64,000 bases of DNA from Bacillota bacterium (GTDB lineage Bacteria > Bacillota > Sulfobacillia > JACIYH01). Of this stretch, positions 1-9,570 are shown one piece after another (position 1 is the stretch's first letter; every line of letters starts with the position of its first letter). The stretch is taken from the NCBI GenBank assembly GCA_030019365.1, contig JASEFA010000002.1, positions 1-64,000 on the forward strand, read 5' to 3'. The translations under genes were made by a program, and so were the position numbers. The notes below the pieces were generated by a model. That model was not told the origin of the DNA. It was given only the letters and a program-made list of their open reading frames with translations, and made no database searches.

Positions 1-69
1 CCTTCAGCGAAGCCAATCTACACCTCATGCCTTCCTACAAACTGTCGAAGGCCGGTCTAAGCGGACTGA

Positions 70-100
70 GAAAATGTCACCCATGAGAGGAGACATTTTC
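70..100. repeat. Inverted repeat at IS remnant left end
   Basis: A perfect 9-bp inverted repeat (GAAAATGTC at 70-78, GACATTTTC at 92-100) lies directly in front of the transposase fragment. Such repeats are common at the transposase-proximal end of insertion sequences, and it probably marks the left end of the decayed element. The hairpin would also sit over the fragment's ribosome-binding region. Confidence 0.5.
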
Positions 101-430
101 TTGAAAGGGAAGGAAGCGAGAAGGCTCTACGTGATGGAGCAGGTGCTCCAGGGTAAACTCACGATCGCTCAAGCGGCTCAACTCCTCGGCCTCAGCGAAC
201 GCCAGGTTAAGCGCCTCAAGGGAGGCATGAAAGTGGACGCCTTCTGCCGACACGGTGCCGGGCAGTGGTCACCAGGCCCCTTCCCTCGTGCACGTCGCAA
301 AAGAAGAACAGTACGAACCAAAGACCAACCGGCGGAGGGCGGCCACAGGTCCTTGACAGGATGCGGCAACCGCTCTCACCTGCCAGAACGGTCACGCACC
401 GGATCACCGGCACCAGCCCCACCGACGTGA
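101..430 (+). pseudogene. Truncated IS transposase (N-terminal helix-turn-helix only)
   Basis: The first ~45 residues from a TTG at 101 (or ATG at 74) carry a helix-turn-helix typical of ISNCY-like transposases: a KGKEARRLYVMEQVL start, then TIAQAAQLLGLSERQVKRLKGG. Recognisable homology stops near base 231. The rest of the open frame is Arg/Pro-rich, looks non-coding, and no DDE catalytic domain follows. I read this as a decayed element whose 3' part was lost. The family name is from memory of the N-terminal motif and is tentative; the truncation itself is clear. Confidence 0.6.
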
Positions 431-639
431 AGGACCACCTCGAACTGGCAAAGAAACACCTCCCTGACCCTGGATGCCGTCGAGAACTACCTCGTCAGCC
501 GGGGCATCAAGGTCAAGGAACCGGCTTCGGGAGGGCCGCTCTTGGTTGCCGCCCGCTCGCCGGCTTCGGCAACAGGCTCTTCTTCCGGGCAATTTCCCGC
601 CCGAGTCCCAGGCCTGAATCTACGAAGGAGGATGCCGCC
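431..639. other. Gene-free stretch with possible coding relic
   Basis: No complete gene is visible. Around 463-530 one plus-strand frame reads SLTLDAVENYLVSRGIKV, which looks like a coding fragment but has no start and no recognisable family. The stretch ends in a strong ribosome-binding site (GAAGGAGG at 624-631) that serves the permease starting at 640. Confidence 0.3.
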
Positions 640-1557
640 GTGAGCTCGGGCTGGTTCCTGGTAGTCTTGATTGCCGCTTTCTTGCACGCGGCCTGGAACA
701 TGTTGCTCAAGACCGCACGCGGGGGTATGGCCTTCACCATCATCATGCTCACGGCCACGGTGGTCCTGTACCTGCCTGGTTTCCTGATCGTACACGACCT
801 GGGAGGCTTTACCCGCAAAGCCTGGCTATGTGTGGTGGGCAGTGGTGCGGTCCACGGGTTGTACTTTACCCTGCTGTCGATATCGTACAGCCGTGCTCAT
901 CTATCCCTCGCTTATCCCGTGGCACGGGGGTCGGGCGCCGCGCTGGCAGCCCTGGGGGGCACCGCAATATTGGGGGAGAGGCCGGATGCCACGGGGTGGA
1001 CCGGCATAGCAGCGGTCCTGGTCGGGATGGGTGTCCTTTGGGTGTCCGAACATGTGGATGGCCATCTTCGTTCCGTGCCCGGGGCGAGCAGGCGGCGACC
1101 ACAAGGCATCCCTGGGCTATGGTGGGCACTGGGTACCGGGGTGTCGATCGCCACCTACAGCCTGGTGGACAAGGTGGGCGTGTCCGTCAGCCATCCCTTC
1201 GCCTACGTGTACCTGGCGATGGCCTTTGCCGCAGTCATCATCCTGTTTGTCTCCCTCGGTCAGCAGCGGTGTGCGGCGGTAGGAGGAAGAAGCTGGCGAG
1301 AGGGACTGGTTTCCGAATGGAACCGCAACGGAACCCGGGCAGTCGCTGCGGGCTTTTTCATGCTCTTCACTTACCTGCTCGTGCTGTTCGCCATGCGGGC
1401 TTCCCAGCTTTCCTATGTGGCCCCTCTACGCGAGAGCAGCGTCTTGTTCTCGATGCTGCTCGGGCGCTTGGTGCTGAAAGAACCGATCAGCGCTCACCGT
1501 TGGGCAGCCGGGGCGGCCATCTGCCTGGGAGTCGTCTTGCTGGGCCTCGCCCGTTAA
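640..1557 (+). CDS. EamA/DMT-family membrane permease
   Basis: A 305-residue integral membrane protein with about ten hydrophobic segments in two EamA-like halves (near 1-135 and 160-305), the usual size and layout of drug/metabolite transporters. The second half ends in a typical pattern: YVAPLRESSVLFSMLLGRL, then EPISAHRW. The GTG start at 640 is chosen because a strong Shine-Dalgarno sequence lies 8 bases upstream; the frame stays open further 5' but that part is IS debris. The substrate is unknown; amino-acid or metabolite export is typical of the family. It appears monocistronic. Confidence 0.85.
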   Translation: MSSGWFLVVLIAAFLHAAWNMLLKTARGGMAFTIIMLTATVVLYLPGFLIVHDLGGFTRKAWLCVVGSGAVHGLYFTLLSISYSRAHLSLAYPVARGSGAALAALGGTAILGERPDATGWTGIAAVLVGMGVLWVSEHVDGHLRSVPGASRRRPQGIPGLWWALGTGVSIATYSLVDKVGVSVSHPFAYVYLAMAFAAVIILFVSLGQQRCAAVGGRSWREGLVSEWNRNGTRAVAAGFFMLFTYLLVLFAMRASQLSYVAPLRESSVLFSMLLGRLVLKEPISAHRWAAGAAICLGVVLLGLAR

Positions 1558-1685
1558 ACCCGGTCCTCGTTCAGCCAATGCAGCACCCGTTGCCGGTTCG
1601 CACAACTCTCATCTCAGAATGACAGCGGCCTGCCTCAGAGTCAGCGCCGCCGAACGGGGCAGGTCCTCATCTACCAGGAGACGCA

Positions 1686-1811
1686 TCATGCGGTCACCCG
1701 CACCTGTTCCTGACCCACCACCCTGGCAGCATGCGCGAGTATAGCGAGAACCTCCTCCCGCTCCAATCCGTACTCCTCCTGGATCTCCTCAAAGGTCATC
1801 CCTGAAGACAC
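1686..1811 (-). pseudogene. DUF433 C-terminal remnant
   Basis: The last ~40 codons before a TGA at 1686 read SSGMTFEEIQEEYGLE followed by REEVLAILAHAARV, matching the C-terminal half of DUF433, a small winged-helix-like protein often found as the antitoxin partner of a PIN-like nuclease. The conserved N-terminal half with its GTRIPV-like motif is missing, and no toxin gene is beside it. This is most likely a truncated leftover of a toxin-antitoxin type locus, overlapping the leader of bioY on the opposite strand. Confidence 0.5.
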
Positions 1812-1889
1812 TCGGGCAGGGAAAACAGCTGCGGGCCGGGAACTCAGCAGACCGGGGCCTCGCAGATACTCGATCCGGAGGTAGTGACC

Positions 1890-2453
1890 ATGAAAGTAAG
1901 GCCGCTGATACTGGCCGCACTCTTCGCCGCCGTGCTGTCCGCTCTGGCCCGGCTTGCCATCCCCATTCCCTTCTCCCCCGTCCCCGTCACCGGGCAGATG
2001 TGCGGGGTATTCCTGGCCGGTGCGGTTCTGGGTAGCCGCCTGGGCAGCTTCTCGGTGCTTGTCTACGTCCTGCTGGGGGCCTTCGGCCTGCCTGTGTTTG
2101 CCCAGGGCCGGGCGGGCCCGGGGGTCCTCTTGGGGCCATCCGGCGGCTACCTGGCTGGATTCGTCCTCGGCACCTACGCCTCGGGCAGGGTCCTGGAGAG
2201 GCGAGAGCGACCGGGGTACCTCACCACCGCCGCCGCGATGGCCCTCTGCCTGCTGGTTACCTACGGGGCCGGTGTCACCCAGCTGGCCCTGGTGTTGCAC
2301 CTTCCCCCGGCCAAGGCCCTGGGGGCGGGAGTTCTTCCCTTCCTCCCCCTGGACCTGGCAAAGCTCGCAATTGCCGCCGGGGTGGCCGTGCCGGTACGGC
2401 GTTCTCTTGAGGCGGCCCACCTGCTCCCGAGCCGGTCCAGCGGGCGTCGCTGA
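1890..2453 (+). CDS. bioY: Biotin transporter BioY (ECF S component)
   Basis: A 187-residue membrane protein with about six hydrophobic segments and BioY signatures: PFSPVPVTGQMCGVFLAG near 30-47, LLGAFGLPVFA near 65-75 and GPSGGYLAGF near 85-95. BioY binds biotin as the substrate-specific unit of an energy-coupling-factor importer or works alone at low efficiency. The ATG at 1890 is preferred over a GTG at 1884 because GGAGGT at 1877-1882 then sits 7 bases upstream. No ECF ATPase/T-component genes are nearby, so it probably uses a shared module encoded elsewhere. It converges on the trp operon. Confidence 0.92.
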   Translation: MKVRPLILAALFAAVLSALARLAIPIPFSPVPVTGQMCGVFLAGAVLGSRLGSFSVLVYVLLGAFGLPVFAQGRAGPGVLLGPSGGYLAGFVLGTYASGRVLERRERPGYLTTAAAMALCLLVTYGAGVTQLALVLHLPPAKALGAGVLPFLPLDLAKLAIAAGVAVPVRRSLEAAHLLPSRSSGRR

Positions 2454-2469
2454 CGAAGGTATGCCAGCA

Positions 2470-2652
2470 TCAGCTGGCCACGTGCCGAACCTCTCCGCCC
2501 TCGCCCGTGGCCCTCCCGGCAAGCAGTCTCGCCGATTCTTCCGCGTCGAGCTCCATGATGTGGGGCACGCCGGTCACACGCGCGGCTGCAGCCCGGCGGG
2601 CACCTTGGGGTGGAAGTGGGGCTCCTGGACCGCCCCCGGCCCACAGAATCAC
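2470..2652 (-). CDS. Possible small ORF coupled to trpA
   Basis: A 60-codon frame whose GTG start (2652-2650) overlaps the trpA stop as GTGA, the same kind of junction used between real genes in this operon. The second half (VTGVPHIMELDAEESARLL) has a normal-looking composition; the first half is Gly/Pro/Ala-rich. I recognise no family. It may be a short translated tail gene or chance read-through in G+C-rich DNA. No clear Rho-independent terminator is visible between trpA and bioY. Confidence 0.25.
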   Translation of the reverse strand: MILWAGGGPGAPLPPQGARRAAAARVTGVPHIMELDAEESARLLAGRATGEGGEVRHVAS

Positions 2653-3458
2653 GGCGCCGCCAGCGGTAGTGCCTCTCGCAGTGCGGCCACGAAGCCGTGG
2701 ACCGAAGAGGCCGCCTCTTCCGGGGAAGAAGCCGCGGCCACGCGCTGTACCAGGGCGCTCCCCACGACCACCCCATCCGCCCAGCCCGCCACCTCGCGGG
2801 CCTGGTCCGGCGACGAAATCCCGAAACCGACCAGCACGGGGAGCGAGGTATACACCCGCACGCGACCCACCAGATCCCGGGCCCGGGCCGAAACTGAATC
2901 CCTCGCCCCGGTTACGCCGGTGACGGAGATGCAGTAGACGAAACCGTCGCCGGCCTCCACGGCCATTTTCATCCGCTCATCGGGACTGGTGGGAGCCACG
3001 AAGGGGACCAGCGCCACTCCATGGCCCCGCGCCGCCTGCCCGAGATCCGCTGCCTCCTCGGGGGGCAGGTCGGGCACCAGCAACCCCGCTATCCCCGCGG
3101 AAGCGGCGTCGCGACAGAACTTGTCGAGCCCGTATTGCAGCACCGGGTTGAAGTATGTCATCACCGCCAGGGGTGTTCCACTTCCCCTCACCCGGCGGGC
3201 GATTTCCCAGGTGTCCCGCAGGCGGAACCCGGCCCGCAGGGAACGAACGGCCGCCGCCTGGATCACGCGGCCGTCGGCCAGGGGGTCGGAGTACGGGATG
3301 CCGATCTCGACGCAATCCGCCCCGGCCGCCGCAGCGGCCCCCACCACCCGCACCGTCGTCTCCAGGTCAGGGTCACCCGCGGTGAAGTAGGCGGCCAGCG
3401 CCTTACCACCGGCAGCGACCCGGCTCCTCATCCGCTCCACCAGCGCGTTATCGCGCAC
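2649..3458 (-). CDS. trpA: Tryptophan synthase alpha subunit
   Basis: A 269-residue TIM barrel that cleaves indole-3-glycerol phosphate to indole and glyceraldehyde-3-phosphate and passes indole to TrpB. Visible motifs are AYFTAGDPD near 20-28, the catalytic glutamate in [15 protein letters not shown] near 50-64, the second catalytic acid in [10 protein letters not shown], and the phosphate loop [10 protein letters not shown]. The GTG start at 3458 lies 11 bases inside the end of trpB and has GGGAGGT upstream, so translation is probably coupled. It is the last well-supported gene of trpEGDCFBA. Confidence 0.97.
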   Translation of the reverse strand: MRDNALVERMRSRVAAGGKALAAYFTAGDPDLETTVRVVGAAAAAGADCVEIGIPYSDPLADGRVIQAAAVRSLRAGFRLRDTWEIARRVRGSGTPLAVMTYFNPVLQYGLDKFCRDAASAGIAGLLVPDLPPEEAADLGQAARGHGVALVPFVAPTSPDERMKMAVEAGDGFVYCISVTGVTGARDSVSARARDLVGRVRVYTSLPVLVGFGISSPDQAREVAGWADGVVVGSALVQRVAAASSPEEAASSVHGFVAALREALPLAAP

Positions 3459-4662
3459 CCTGCCCACCTCCCTGCCGGCGGTAGCTCTCCAGCACCATGG
3501 GCACGTCTTTGTCCCCCCGGCCGGACAGGCAGACCACCACCACGTCGTCGGGCTCGAGGCGCCCGGCCAGCTTCTCCAGGTAGGCCACGGCGTGAGCACT
3601 TTCCAGGGCCGGGATAATCCCCTCGAGCCGGCTCAGCAGCTCGAATCCCTGCAGGGCCTCCCCGTCGGTGACTGCCACGTACTCCGCCCTTCCCGTCGCC
3701 TTGAAGAAGGCGTGCTCGGGTCCCACCCCGGGGTAGTCGAGCCCGGCCGAAACCGAGTGGGCTTCGCGCACCTGGCCGTCTTCATCCTGAAGCAGGTAGC
3801 TGTAGGACCCGTGCAGCACCCCCCGCGACCCCGCGGTGAGGCTGGCGCCGTGCCTCCCCGTCTCGATCCCCTCCCCCGCCGCCTCCACCCCCACCATGCG
3901 CACGTCATCGGAGTAGAAGGGGTGGAACAGGCCCATGGCGTTGCTGCCGCCCCCCACGCACGCCACCAGATACTCGGGAAGCCTGCCCTCCAGGGCCACG
4001 ACCTGCTCCCGCACCTCCTGACCTATGACGGACTGGAAGTCCCGCACCATGGCGGGGTAAGGGTGGGGCCCCACCACGGAGCCGATCACGTAGTGCGTGG
4101 TTTCCACGTTGGTCACCCAGTCACGGATGGCCTCGTTGATGGCGTCCTTGAGGGTGCGGCTGCCCGTGCCCACCGGTACCACTTCAGAACCCAGCAGGCG
4201 CATGCGGAAGACGTTGAGCTCTTGCCGGCGCATGTCTTCTTCCCCCATATAGACGTGGCACTCCAGCCCGAGGAGGGCGGCAGCGGCGGCCGTGGCCACC
4301 CCGTGCTGGCCCGCCCCGGTCTCGGCGATGATGCGCCGCTTGCCCATCCACCTGGCCAGCAGGACCTGCCCCAGAGCATTGTTGATCTTGTGGGCCCCCG
4401 TGTGGGCCAGGTCTTCCCGCTTCAGGTACACCCTTCCCCGCCCCAGATGCTCCGCAAGCCGGCGCGCCGGGTACAGGGGCGTGGGCCTGCCCACGTACCT
4501 CTCCAGGTAGTACCGGAACTCCGCCCCGAAGGCGGCATCGCCCCGGGCGCGCCGGTATGCCCGTTCCAGCTCCTCGAGGGCGGCCATGAGGGTCTCCGGC
4601 ACGAACCGGCCCCCGAACTCCCCGAACCGGCCCCGCTCATCGGGCCACGGGTACACTGCCAT
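3448..4662 (-). CDS. trpB: Tryptophan synthase beta subunit
   Basis: A 404-residue PLP enzyme of the TrpB1 type that condenses indole with serine. The PLP lysine lies in HTGAHKINN (around 90-98), the Gly-rich phosphate loop is [10 protein letters not shown], and [12 protein letters not shown] and LSGRGDKD mark the C-terminal end. The ATG at 4662 is chosen because GGGGAGGTG precedes it; this places the start 26 bases inside trpF. Length is normal for the family and no key residue is missing. Confidence 0.98.
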   Translation of the reverse strand: MAVYPWPDERGRFGEFGGRFVPETLMAALEELERAYRRARGDAAFGAEFRYYLERYVGRPTPLYPARRLAEHLGRGRVYLKREDLAHTGAHKINNALGQVLLARWMGKRRIIAETGAGQHGVATAAAAALLGLECHVYMGEEDMRRQELNVFRMRLLGSEVVPVGTGSRTLKDAINEAIRDWVTNVETTHYVIGSVVGPHPYPAMVRDFQSVIGQEVREQVVALEGRLPEYLVACVGGGSNAMGLFHPFYSDDVRMVGVEAAGEGIETGRHGASLTAGSRGVLHGSYSYLLQDEDGQVREAHSVSAGLDYPGVGPEHAFFKATGRAEYVAVTDGEALQGFELLSRLEGIIPALESAHAVAYLEKLAGRLEPDDVVVVCLSGRGDKDVPMVLESYRRQGGGQGAR

Positions 4663-5317
4663 CCCGAACACCTCCCCTGAAGCGCTGCTCCCACTGCCGC
4701 ACCGCCTGCACGAACCGGTGCATCTTGCCCCGCTCCTTGACGCCCGCCGACTCCACCCCGCTGGACACATCCACCCCGGCGGGGCGCACCCGCTCCAGCG
4801 CGGTGCCCACGTTTTCCGGGGTCAGGCCCCCAGCCACGATCACCGGCAAGGGTAACGCCAGGCCTGTGGCCAGGTCCCAATCCCAGGGCACTCCCGTCCC
4901 TCCCCGCCCGACCAGAGTGTCCAGGAGCAGGTAGTCGGCCAGGCCGGCCAGGCGCAGGGCGTCCCGGTAACCGTCTTTCCCGCCGGAAAGCGCCGCCGCC
5001 ACCACCATCTTTACCCGGGGCCGCAGCCGCCGCAGCTCCTCCATCACCGCCTCCCGGTAGGGACCGTGCCACTGCACCGCGTCCAGAGGAACTCCATCCA
5101 CCAGGGTAAGCAATTCCTCCAGGGACGGGCCCGCCACCACGCCCACCCTGATGACTCCGGGCGGTGCCTCAGCCGCCAGCCGCCGGGCGCGCTCCACCGT
5201 CACCGCCCGCCGGCTGGCCGGGTGGAACACCAAGCCCACCCCGTCGGCACCGGCTTCCGCTGCCCACGCCACCTCTTCGGGCCGGGTCAGCCCGCATATC
5301 TTCACGAATACCCTCAC
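4637..5317 (-). CDS. trpF: Phosphoribosylanthranilate isomerase
   Basis: A 226-residue beta/alpha-barrel that converts N-phosphoribosylanthranilate to the carboxyphenylamino-deoxyribulose phosphate. The catalytic Cys sits in [11 protein letters not shown] at the N-terminus and the catalytic Asp in [23 protein letters not shown] near the C-terminus is the phosphate-binding end. It follows trpC after 6 bases and overlaps trpB by 26 bases. The last ~15 residues are slightly longer than usual and occupy that overlap. Confidence 0.97.
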   Translation of the reverse strand: MRVFVKICGLTRPEEVAWAAEAGADGVGLVFHPASRRAVTVERARRLAAEAPPGVIRVGVVAGPSLEELLTLVDGVPLDAVQWHGPYREAVMEELRRLRPRVKMVVAAALSGGKDGYRDALRLAGLADYLLLDTLVGRGGTGVPWDWDLATGLALPLPVIVAGGLTPENVGTALERVRPAGVDVSSGVESAGVKERGKMHRFVQAVRQWEQRFRGGVRDGSVPVAR

Positions 5318-5323
5318 GTTCTC

Positions 5324-6157
5324 TCACCTCCCGGTACCCGCACCAGCAAACGAGCGCAACCGGCCCCCCGGGTCGGGTGTGGTGAGCAACGCTTCCCCCA
5401 CCAGCACCGCCCTGGCTCCCACCCGGGCCAGCCGTTCGACGTCACCACGGTCCCGCACGCCGCTTTCGCCCACCACGGTGACCCCGGGCGGGCACAGGGG
5501 AGCCAGTCGCTCGGTCACGGCCAGGTCGGTCCGGAAGGTACGGAGGTCGCGGTTGTTGATGCCCACCAGCTCCGCACCCGCAGCGAGGGCCGCTTCCAGC
5601 TCGGCCTCGTCGTGCACCTCCACCAGCACGTCCAGACCCAGCTCCCGGGCCAGCGCGTGCACATCCCCCAGATTCGGCGGCGGGAGCACTGCGGCGATCA
5701 GCAGGATGGCGTCAGCCCCCAGGGCTGCCGTCTCGTACACCTGGTACTCGTCGATTACGAAATCCTTCCGCAGCACCGGCAACCCGACTGCCTTTCTCAC
5801 CCGGGGCAATTCCTCGGGATCCCCCCGGAAGAAGCGGCTCTCGGTGACAACGGACAGGGCGCGGGCCCCGTTTCTCTCGTAGACGAGGGCGAGATCGACG
5901 GGCCGGACCGTCCCGCCCATGAGCACCCCCCGGGAGGGCGAAGCCCGCTTGATCTCGGCGATGATGCTCACCCACCCGGAGGGACCCGCCAGCAGGGCCT
6001 GCCTGAACCCCCGGGGGCGATCCCGGCAGCGCTCGCTCAGGTCCCGCGAACGCTCGGCCAGATCCCTGATGGCGGGCAGGGGCACGCGCGCTCTCCTGAC
6101 TTCCACATCTTGCCGGGCCGCCGCCACCAGCAGATCGAGAAACCCTCCCCCGTTCAT
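5324..6157 (-). CDS. trpC: Indole-3-glycerol phosphate synthase
   Basis: A 277-residue barrel enzyme closing the indole ring. The family motifs IIAEIKRASPSRG (lysine near 70), VLRKDFVIDEYQVYE and LVGINNRDLRTF are intact, as is VGESGVRDR in the phosphate-binding region. The start codon overlaps the trpD stop as ATGA, indicating coupled translation. TrpC and TrpF are separate polypeptides here, as usual outside the enterobacteria. Confidence 0.97.
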   Translation of the reverse strand: MNGGGFLDLLVAAARQDVEVRRARVPLPAIRDLAERSRDLSERCRDRPRGFRQALLAGPSGWVSIIAEIKRASPSRGVLMGGTVRPVDLALVYERNGARALSVVTESRFFRGDPEELPRVRKAVGLPVLRKDFVIDEYQVYETAALGADAILLIAAVLPPPNLGDVHALARELGLDVLVEVHDEAELEAALAAGAELVGINNRDLRTFRTDLAVTERLAPLCPPGVTVVGESGVRDRGDVERLARVGARAVLVGEALLTTPDPGGRLRSFAGAGTGR

Positions 6158-7194
6158 GGCTCCCCACCCGCGGCCCCATCGGCCGCTTCCGCCGTGAAGC
6201 GCTGCAGGGCACCCAGGGTGGCCATCGCCCGGCCGGTATCGATGGCCCGGGCGGCGAGAGAGATTCCCTCCCGCAGGCTGCCCGCCTGACCGCTCGCGTA
6301 GAGGGCAGCACCCCCGTTGAGCACCACCACGTCCCGGCGCGGCCCCCTCTCTCCCGAAAGCAGGGCCACGATCATCTCGGCGTTGTCCTGCGGGGTACCT
6401 CCAACCAGGTCCCCGCGGCCCGCCCGCGGAAGACCCAGGTCCCTGGCGTCCACCTCATCCACGCGCACGCCCCGCGGTGTCACCTCCGCCACCAGATTGG
6501 GACCGGTGGTGGTCAGCTCGTCGAAGCCATCACCGTGCACCACCAGGGCATGCTCGGTGCCCACGAGGGCCAGCACGCGGGCCACCAGCCCGACCAGGGA
6601 GGCATCGTATACGCCTAGCAACTGCCGGCGGGCCCCGGCCGGATTGGTCAGCGGTCCCAGCAGATTGAAGATCGTGCGCATCCCCAGCTCCCTGCGGGGA
6701 CGGGCGGCAAACCTCATGGCCGCGTGGAGCCGGGGAGCATACAGGAACGCGATTCCCACCTCGTCCAGGCAGTACGCCATCTGGCCCGGATCGAGGTCTA
6801 TCCTGACACCCAGCGCTTCCAGCACGTCGGCGCTCCCGGACCGGCTGGAAACGCCCCGGTTGCCGTGCTTGGCCACGGGCTGGCCCGCCCCCGCCACCAC
6901 CAGTGCGGCGGCCGTGGATATGTTGAAGCTCCCCCTCCCGTCGCCCCCCGTGCCACAGGTGTCCACCAGCCGCGGGTGCCGGCACACCACCGGGGTCGCC
7001 AGCGCCCGCATGGCCCGCGCTGACCCGGCGATCTCGTCCGCCGTTTCCCCTTTCATGCGCAGCGCAGTCAGGTACGCCCCGATCTGAGCTTCCGTCGCGC
7101 GGCCCTCCATGATCTCGCGCATGGCCGCCTCCGCTTCCCCAGCGGAAAGGGAAACCCCTTCGACTACCCTATGCAGCGCCTCTTGCAGCATCAT
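6154..7194 (-). CDS. trpD: Anthranilate phosphoribosyltransferase
   Basis: A 346-residue enzyme that transfers phosphoribose from PRPP to anthranilate. The PRPP loop DTCGTGGDGRGSFNIST (near 78-94) and the KHGNRGVSSRSGSADVLE motif are intact, and FNLLGPLTNPA marks the hinge. It is a stand-alone protein rather than fused to TrpG. It overlaps trpG by 4 bases (ATGA). Two adjacent Met codons are possible starts; the upstream one is given. Confidence 0.97.
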   Translation of the reverse strand: MMLQEALHRVVEGVSLSAGEAEAAMREIMEGRATEAQIGAYLTALRMKGETADEIAGSARAMRALATPVVCRHPRLVDTCGTGGDGRGSFNISTAAALVVAGAGQPVAKHGNRGVSSRSGSADVLEALGVRIDLDPGQMAYCLDEVGIAFLYAPRLHAAMRFAARPRRELGMRTIFNLLGPLTNPAGARRQLLGVYDASLVGLVARVLALVGTEHALVVHGDGFDELTTTGPNLVAEVTPRGVRVDEVDARDLGLPRAGRGDLVGGTPQDNAEMIVALLSGERGPRRDVVVLNGGAALYASGQAGSLREGISLAARAIDTGRAMATLGALQRFTAEAADGAAGGEP

Positions 7195-7787
7195 TGCATC
7201 CCCCTCGCGCTCGCCGCCATCCCGGGCCGTCCCAGAAAGTTGGCCAGGATGGTTTTCCCGGGCCCTGTGAGCACCGATTCGGGATGAAACTGCACCCCTT
7301 CCACCGGGTACAGGCGGTGCCTGATCCCCATGACCAGTCCGTCCTGCGTCCAGGCGGTGACTTCCAGATCAGGGGGCAGCCCCGATCGGTCCACGATCAA
7401 CGAATGGTACCTGGCGGCCTCAAAGGGTACGGGAAGGCCCGTGTACAGGCCGTCCCCCCGGTGCCAGATGGCGGAGACCTTCCCGTGGACGGGCTCCGGA
7501 GCCCGGCACACCTTCCCCCCGTATGCTACCGCCACGGCCTGATGGCCCAGGCACACCCCCAGGAGGGGGACGCGCGCCCCCAGGGCCCGCACCAGCGCAA
7601 TGCTTATGCCCGCTTCCTCCGGCCGGCCCGGGCCGGGCGATATCACGACGGCCTCCGGGCGCATCCCGGCCAGGGTCTGCACATCGACGGCGTCGTTCCG
7701 ATACACCGTCACCTCGGCCCCCAGCTCGGCCAGATACTGCACCAGGTTGTAGGTAAACGAATCGTAGTTGTCCAGGATCACCACCAA
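7191..7787 (-). CDS. trpG: Anthranilate synthase glutaminase subunit
   Basis: A 198-residue class I glutamine amidotransferase. The triad is visible: nucleophile Cys in LGVCLGHQAVA (about 78-80), then His and Glu in VQFHPESVLT (about 170). DNYDSFTYNLVQ at the N-terminus is typical of TrpG/PabA. It supplies ammonia to TrpE; no separate pabA occurs in the window, so it could also serve folate synthesis. It starts 6 bases after trpE. Confidence 0.96.
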   Translation of the reverse strand: MVVILDNYDSFTYNLVQYLAELGAEVTVYRNDAVDVQTLAGMRPEAVVISPGPGRPEEAGISIALVRALGARVPLLGVCLGHQAVAVAYGGKVCRAPEPVHGKVSAIWHRGDGLYTGLPVPFEAARYHSLIVDRSGLPPDLEVTAWTQDGLVMGIRHRLYPVEGVQFHPESVLTGPGKTILANFLGRPGMAASARGMQ

Positions 7788-7793
7788 GCCCCC

Positions 7794-9368
7794 TCACCTC
7801 CCTCCCCGTTTCAGCGCCCCAGAGACGTGCCTCCCCCCTGCGGGGCGAGATCCGTCAGCAAAAGCCCTCGCGGGCACACCCGACCCACCGGCCGCCTCCA
7901 CCGCCAGAAGCAGGGCCCGCGCCTTGGCCAGAGTCTCCTCATACTCACGGTCAGGGTCGGAATCCGCCACGATGCCGGCACCGGCCTGCACCACCACCCT
8001 GCCCCTGCGCATCTGGACCGTGCGAATGGTGATGCACATGTCCGCGTTCCCGGAAAAAGCGAAATACCCCACGGCACCGCCGTAGGGGCCGCGCTCGACC
8101 GGCTCCAAGTCGCTGATGATTTCCATGGCCCGGACCTTGGGCGCTCCCGTGAGCGTGCCCGCGGGGAAGCAACTCGCCAGCGCAGAGAAAGCGTCGGCAT
8201 CGGGACACAGCTTCCCCCGCACGGCGGAGACGATGTGCATCACGTGAGAGTACCGCTCGACCGTCATGAACTCGGTGACCCGCACCGTGCCGGGCTGCGA
8301 CACCCGGCCCACGTCGTTGCGGCCCAGGTCCACCAGCATGACGTGCTCCGCCCGCTCTTTGGGGTCGGACAGCAACTCCCGCGCCAGCACCTCGTCCTCG
8401 ACAGCATCCCGGCCCCGCAGGCGCGTCCCCGCGATGGGACGAGTTTCCACCCAGCCATCCTCCACCCGCACCAGCATCTCCGGTGACGCCCCCGCCAGCT
8501 GCATGTCCCCCAGGTCGAGGAAGAACATGTAAGGGGAAGGGTTGACGGCCCGCAGCACCCGGTAAACGGAAAGGGGGCTTGAGTGGAGGGGAGCCTCCAG
8601 GCGCTGGGAAAGCACTACCTGGAAGATTTCCCCCGCCCGGATGTACTCCTTGGCCCGGCGCACCGCCTGGCAGAATTCCTCCCGGCTCAGGTTGCTGCGA
8701 AACGAAGTACCGGGGCCGCCCGCCGTCACCGGACTGGCCAGGACGCCGCCTTCCAGAGGGCGGGCCAGGTCGCCTTTGATCTCCTCAATGCGCGCCCTTG
8801 CCCTGCGGTAACACGACTCGGCGTCATCACCGGGAAGGGCGTTGACGACGATCCCCAGGGTGTGGCGCAGGTGGTCGAATACCACCACCACTTCCGCCAT
8901 CACGAACACCGCTTCCGGCCACCCCGCGCTCCCCCCACGCGGCCGGGGCAGCTTCTCCAGCCGGTGGACCCATTCGTACGAAACATAGCCCACCGCTCCC
9001 CCGCAAAACCGCGGCAGGATTCCCACCACCCGCAGCCGGTAGCGGGCCATGCGGGAGCGCAGGACAGCCACCGGGTCCCCGCTCAGGCACTCCTCGCCGC
9101 CCCGGTGCCGAATCGTCACCGTGTCGCCCTCGCCCCTCACCTCCCAGAAAGGGTCCAGTCCCAGGAACGAGTAACGTCCCACATGCTCGCCCCCTTCGGC
9201 GCTTTCCAGCAAGAAGACGGGCCTGTGCCGGGCCAGCTTTAGCAGCGCCGACACCGGGGTTTCCACATCCGCCACCACCTCCTCCCATACCGGAATCACC
9301 ACCTCCCCCGCCTCGCCATCCGCCCCGCGTGCCAGTCGCACGAACTCTTCCCGCGACGGCCTCGCCAC
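7794..9368 (-). CDS. trpE: Anthranilate synthase component I
   Basis: A 524-residue chorismate-utilising enzyme making anthranilate. The LLES motif near residue 52, used for tryptophan feedback, is present as FLLESAEGG. The catalytic domain shows MQLAGASPEMLV, ETRPIAGTRLRG, DLGRNDVGRV, FPAGTLTGAPKVRAMEII and VVQAGAGIVADSDP. GTG at 9368 is chosen because GGGGAGGTG lies just upstream; the frame is open for 73 codons further 5' but those lie in the T-box leader. It is the first gene of the operon. Confidence 0.96.
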   Translation of the reverse strand: MARPSREEFVRLARGADGEAGEVVIPVWEEVVADVETPVSALLKLARHRPVFLLESAEGGEHVGRYSFLGLDPFWEVRGEGDTVTIRHRGGEECLSGDPVAVLRSRMARYRLRVVGILPRFCGGAVGYVSYEWVHRLEKLPRPRGGSAGWPEAVFVMAEVVVVFDHLRHTLGIVVNALPGDDAESCYRRARARIEEIKGDLARPLEGGVLASPVTAGGPGTSFRSNLSREEFCQAVRRAKEYIRAGEIFQVVLSQRLEAPLHSSPLSVYRVLRAVNPSPYMFFLDLGDMQLAGASPEMLVRVEDGWVETRPIAGTRLRGRDAVEDEVLARELLSDPKERAEHVMLVDLGRNDVGRVSQPGTVRVTEFMTVERYSHVMHIVSAVRGKLCPDADAFSALASCFPAGTLTGAPKVRAMEIISDLEPVERGPYGGAVGYFAFSGNADMCITIRTVQMRRGRVVVQAGAGIVADSDPDREYEETLAKARALLLAVEAAGGSGVPARAFADGSRPAGGRHVSGALKRGGR

Positions 9369-9467
9369 ACTCCCACCTCCCCAGTACTGCCCTCCATCTG
9401 CTACCCGGGAACGCCGCCGACCCCGAGGCACCCCGATTGCACGACCCAACAGCCCGTCCCACAAAGC

Positions 9468-9499
9468 AAAGGGCCCCCGCCGCTGGGACGAGGGCCTTT
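9468..9499 (-). terminator. Second trp leader terminator
   Basis: An imperfect stem (AAAGGCCC against GGGCCCTTT, with one bulge) downstream of the second T-box sequence. The following U-tract is weak (GCTTTG). It is probably a second regulated termination point, less efficient than the first. Confidence 0.6.
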
Positions 9500-9542
9500 C
9501 CCCCGTGGTACCACCCAACTGGGGTCCCCCGGCCCGCGAAAC

Positions 9543-9570
9543 AAAAAACCTTTCGCCCTGGGGCGAAAGG
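9543..9570 (-). terminator. First trp leader terminator
   Basis: A 10-bp perfect stem (CCTTTCGCCC and GGGCGAAAGG, 9549-9570) with a two-base loop, followed on the minus strand by six U residues (9548-9543). It lies directly downstream of the first T-box sequence, as expected for the regulated terminator. Confidence 0.85.

Noticed and set aside
265-639. N-terminal extension of the EamA permease
   Set aside because: The sequence is IS debris of biased composition, and a strong ribosome-binding site marks the start at 640.
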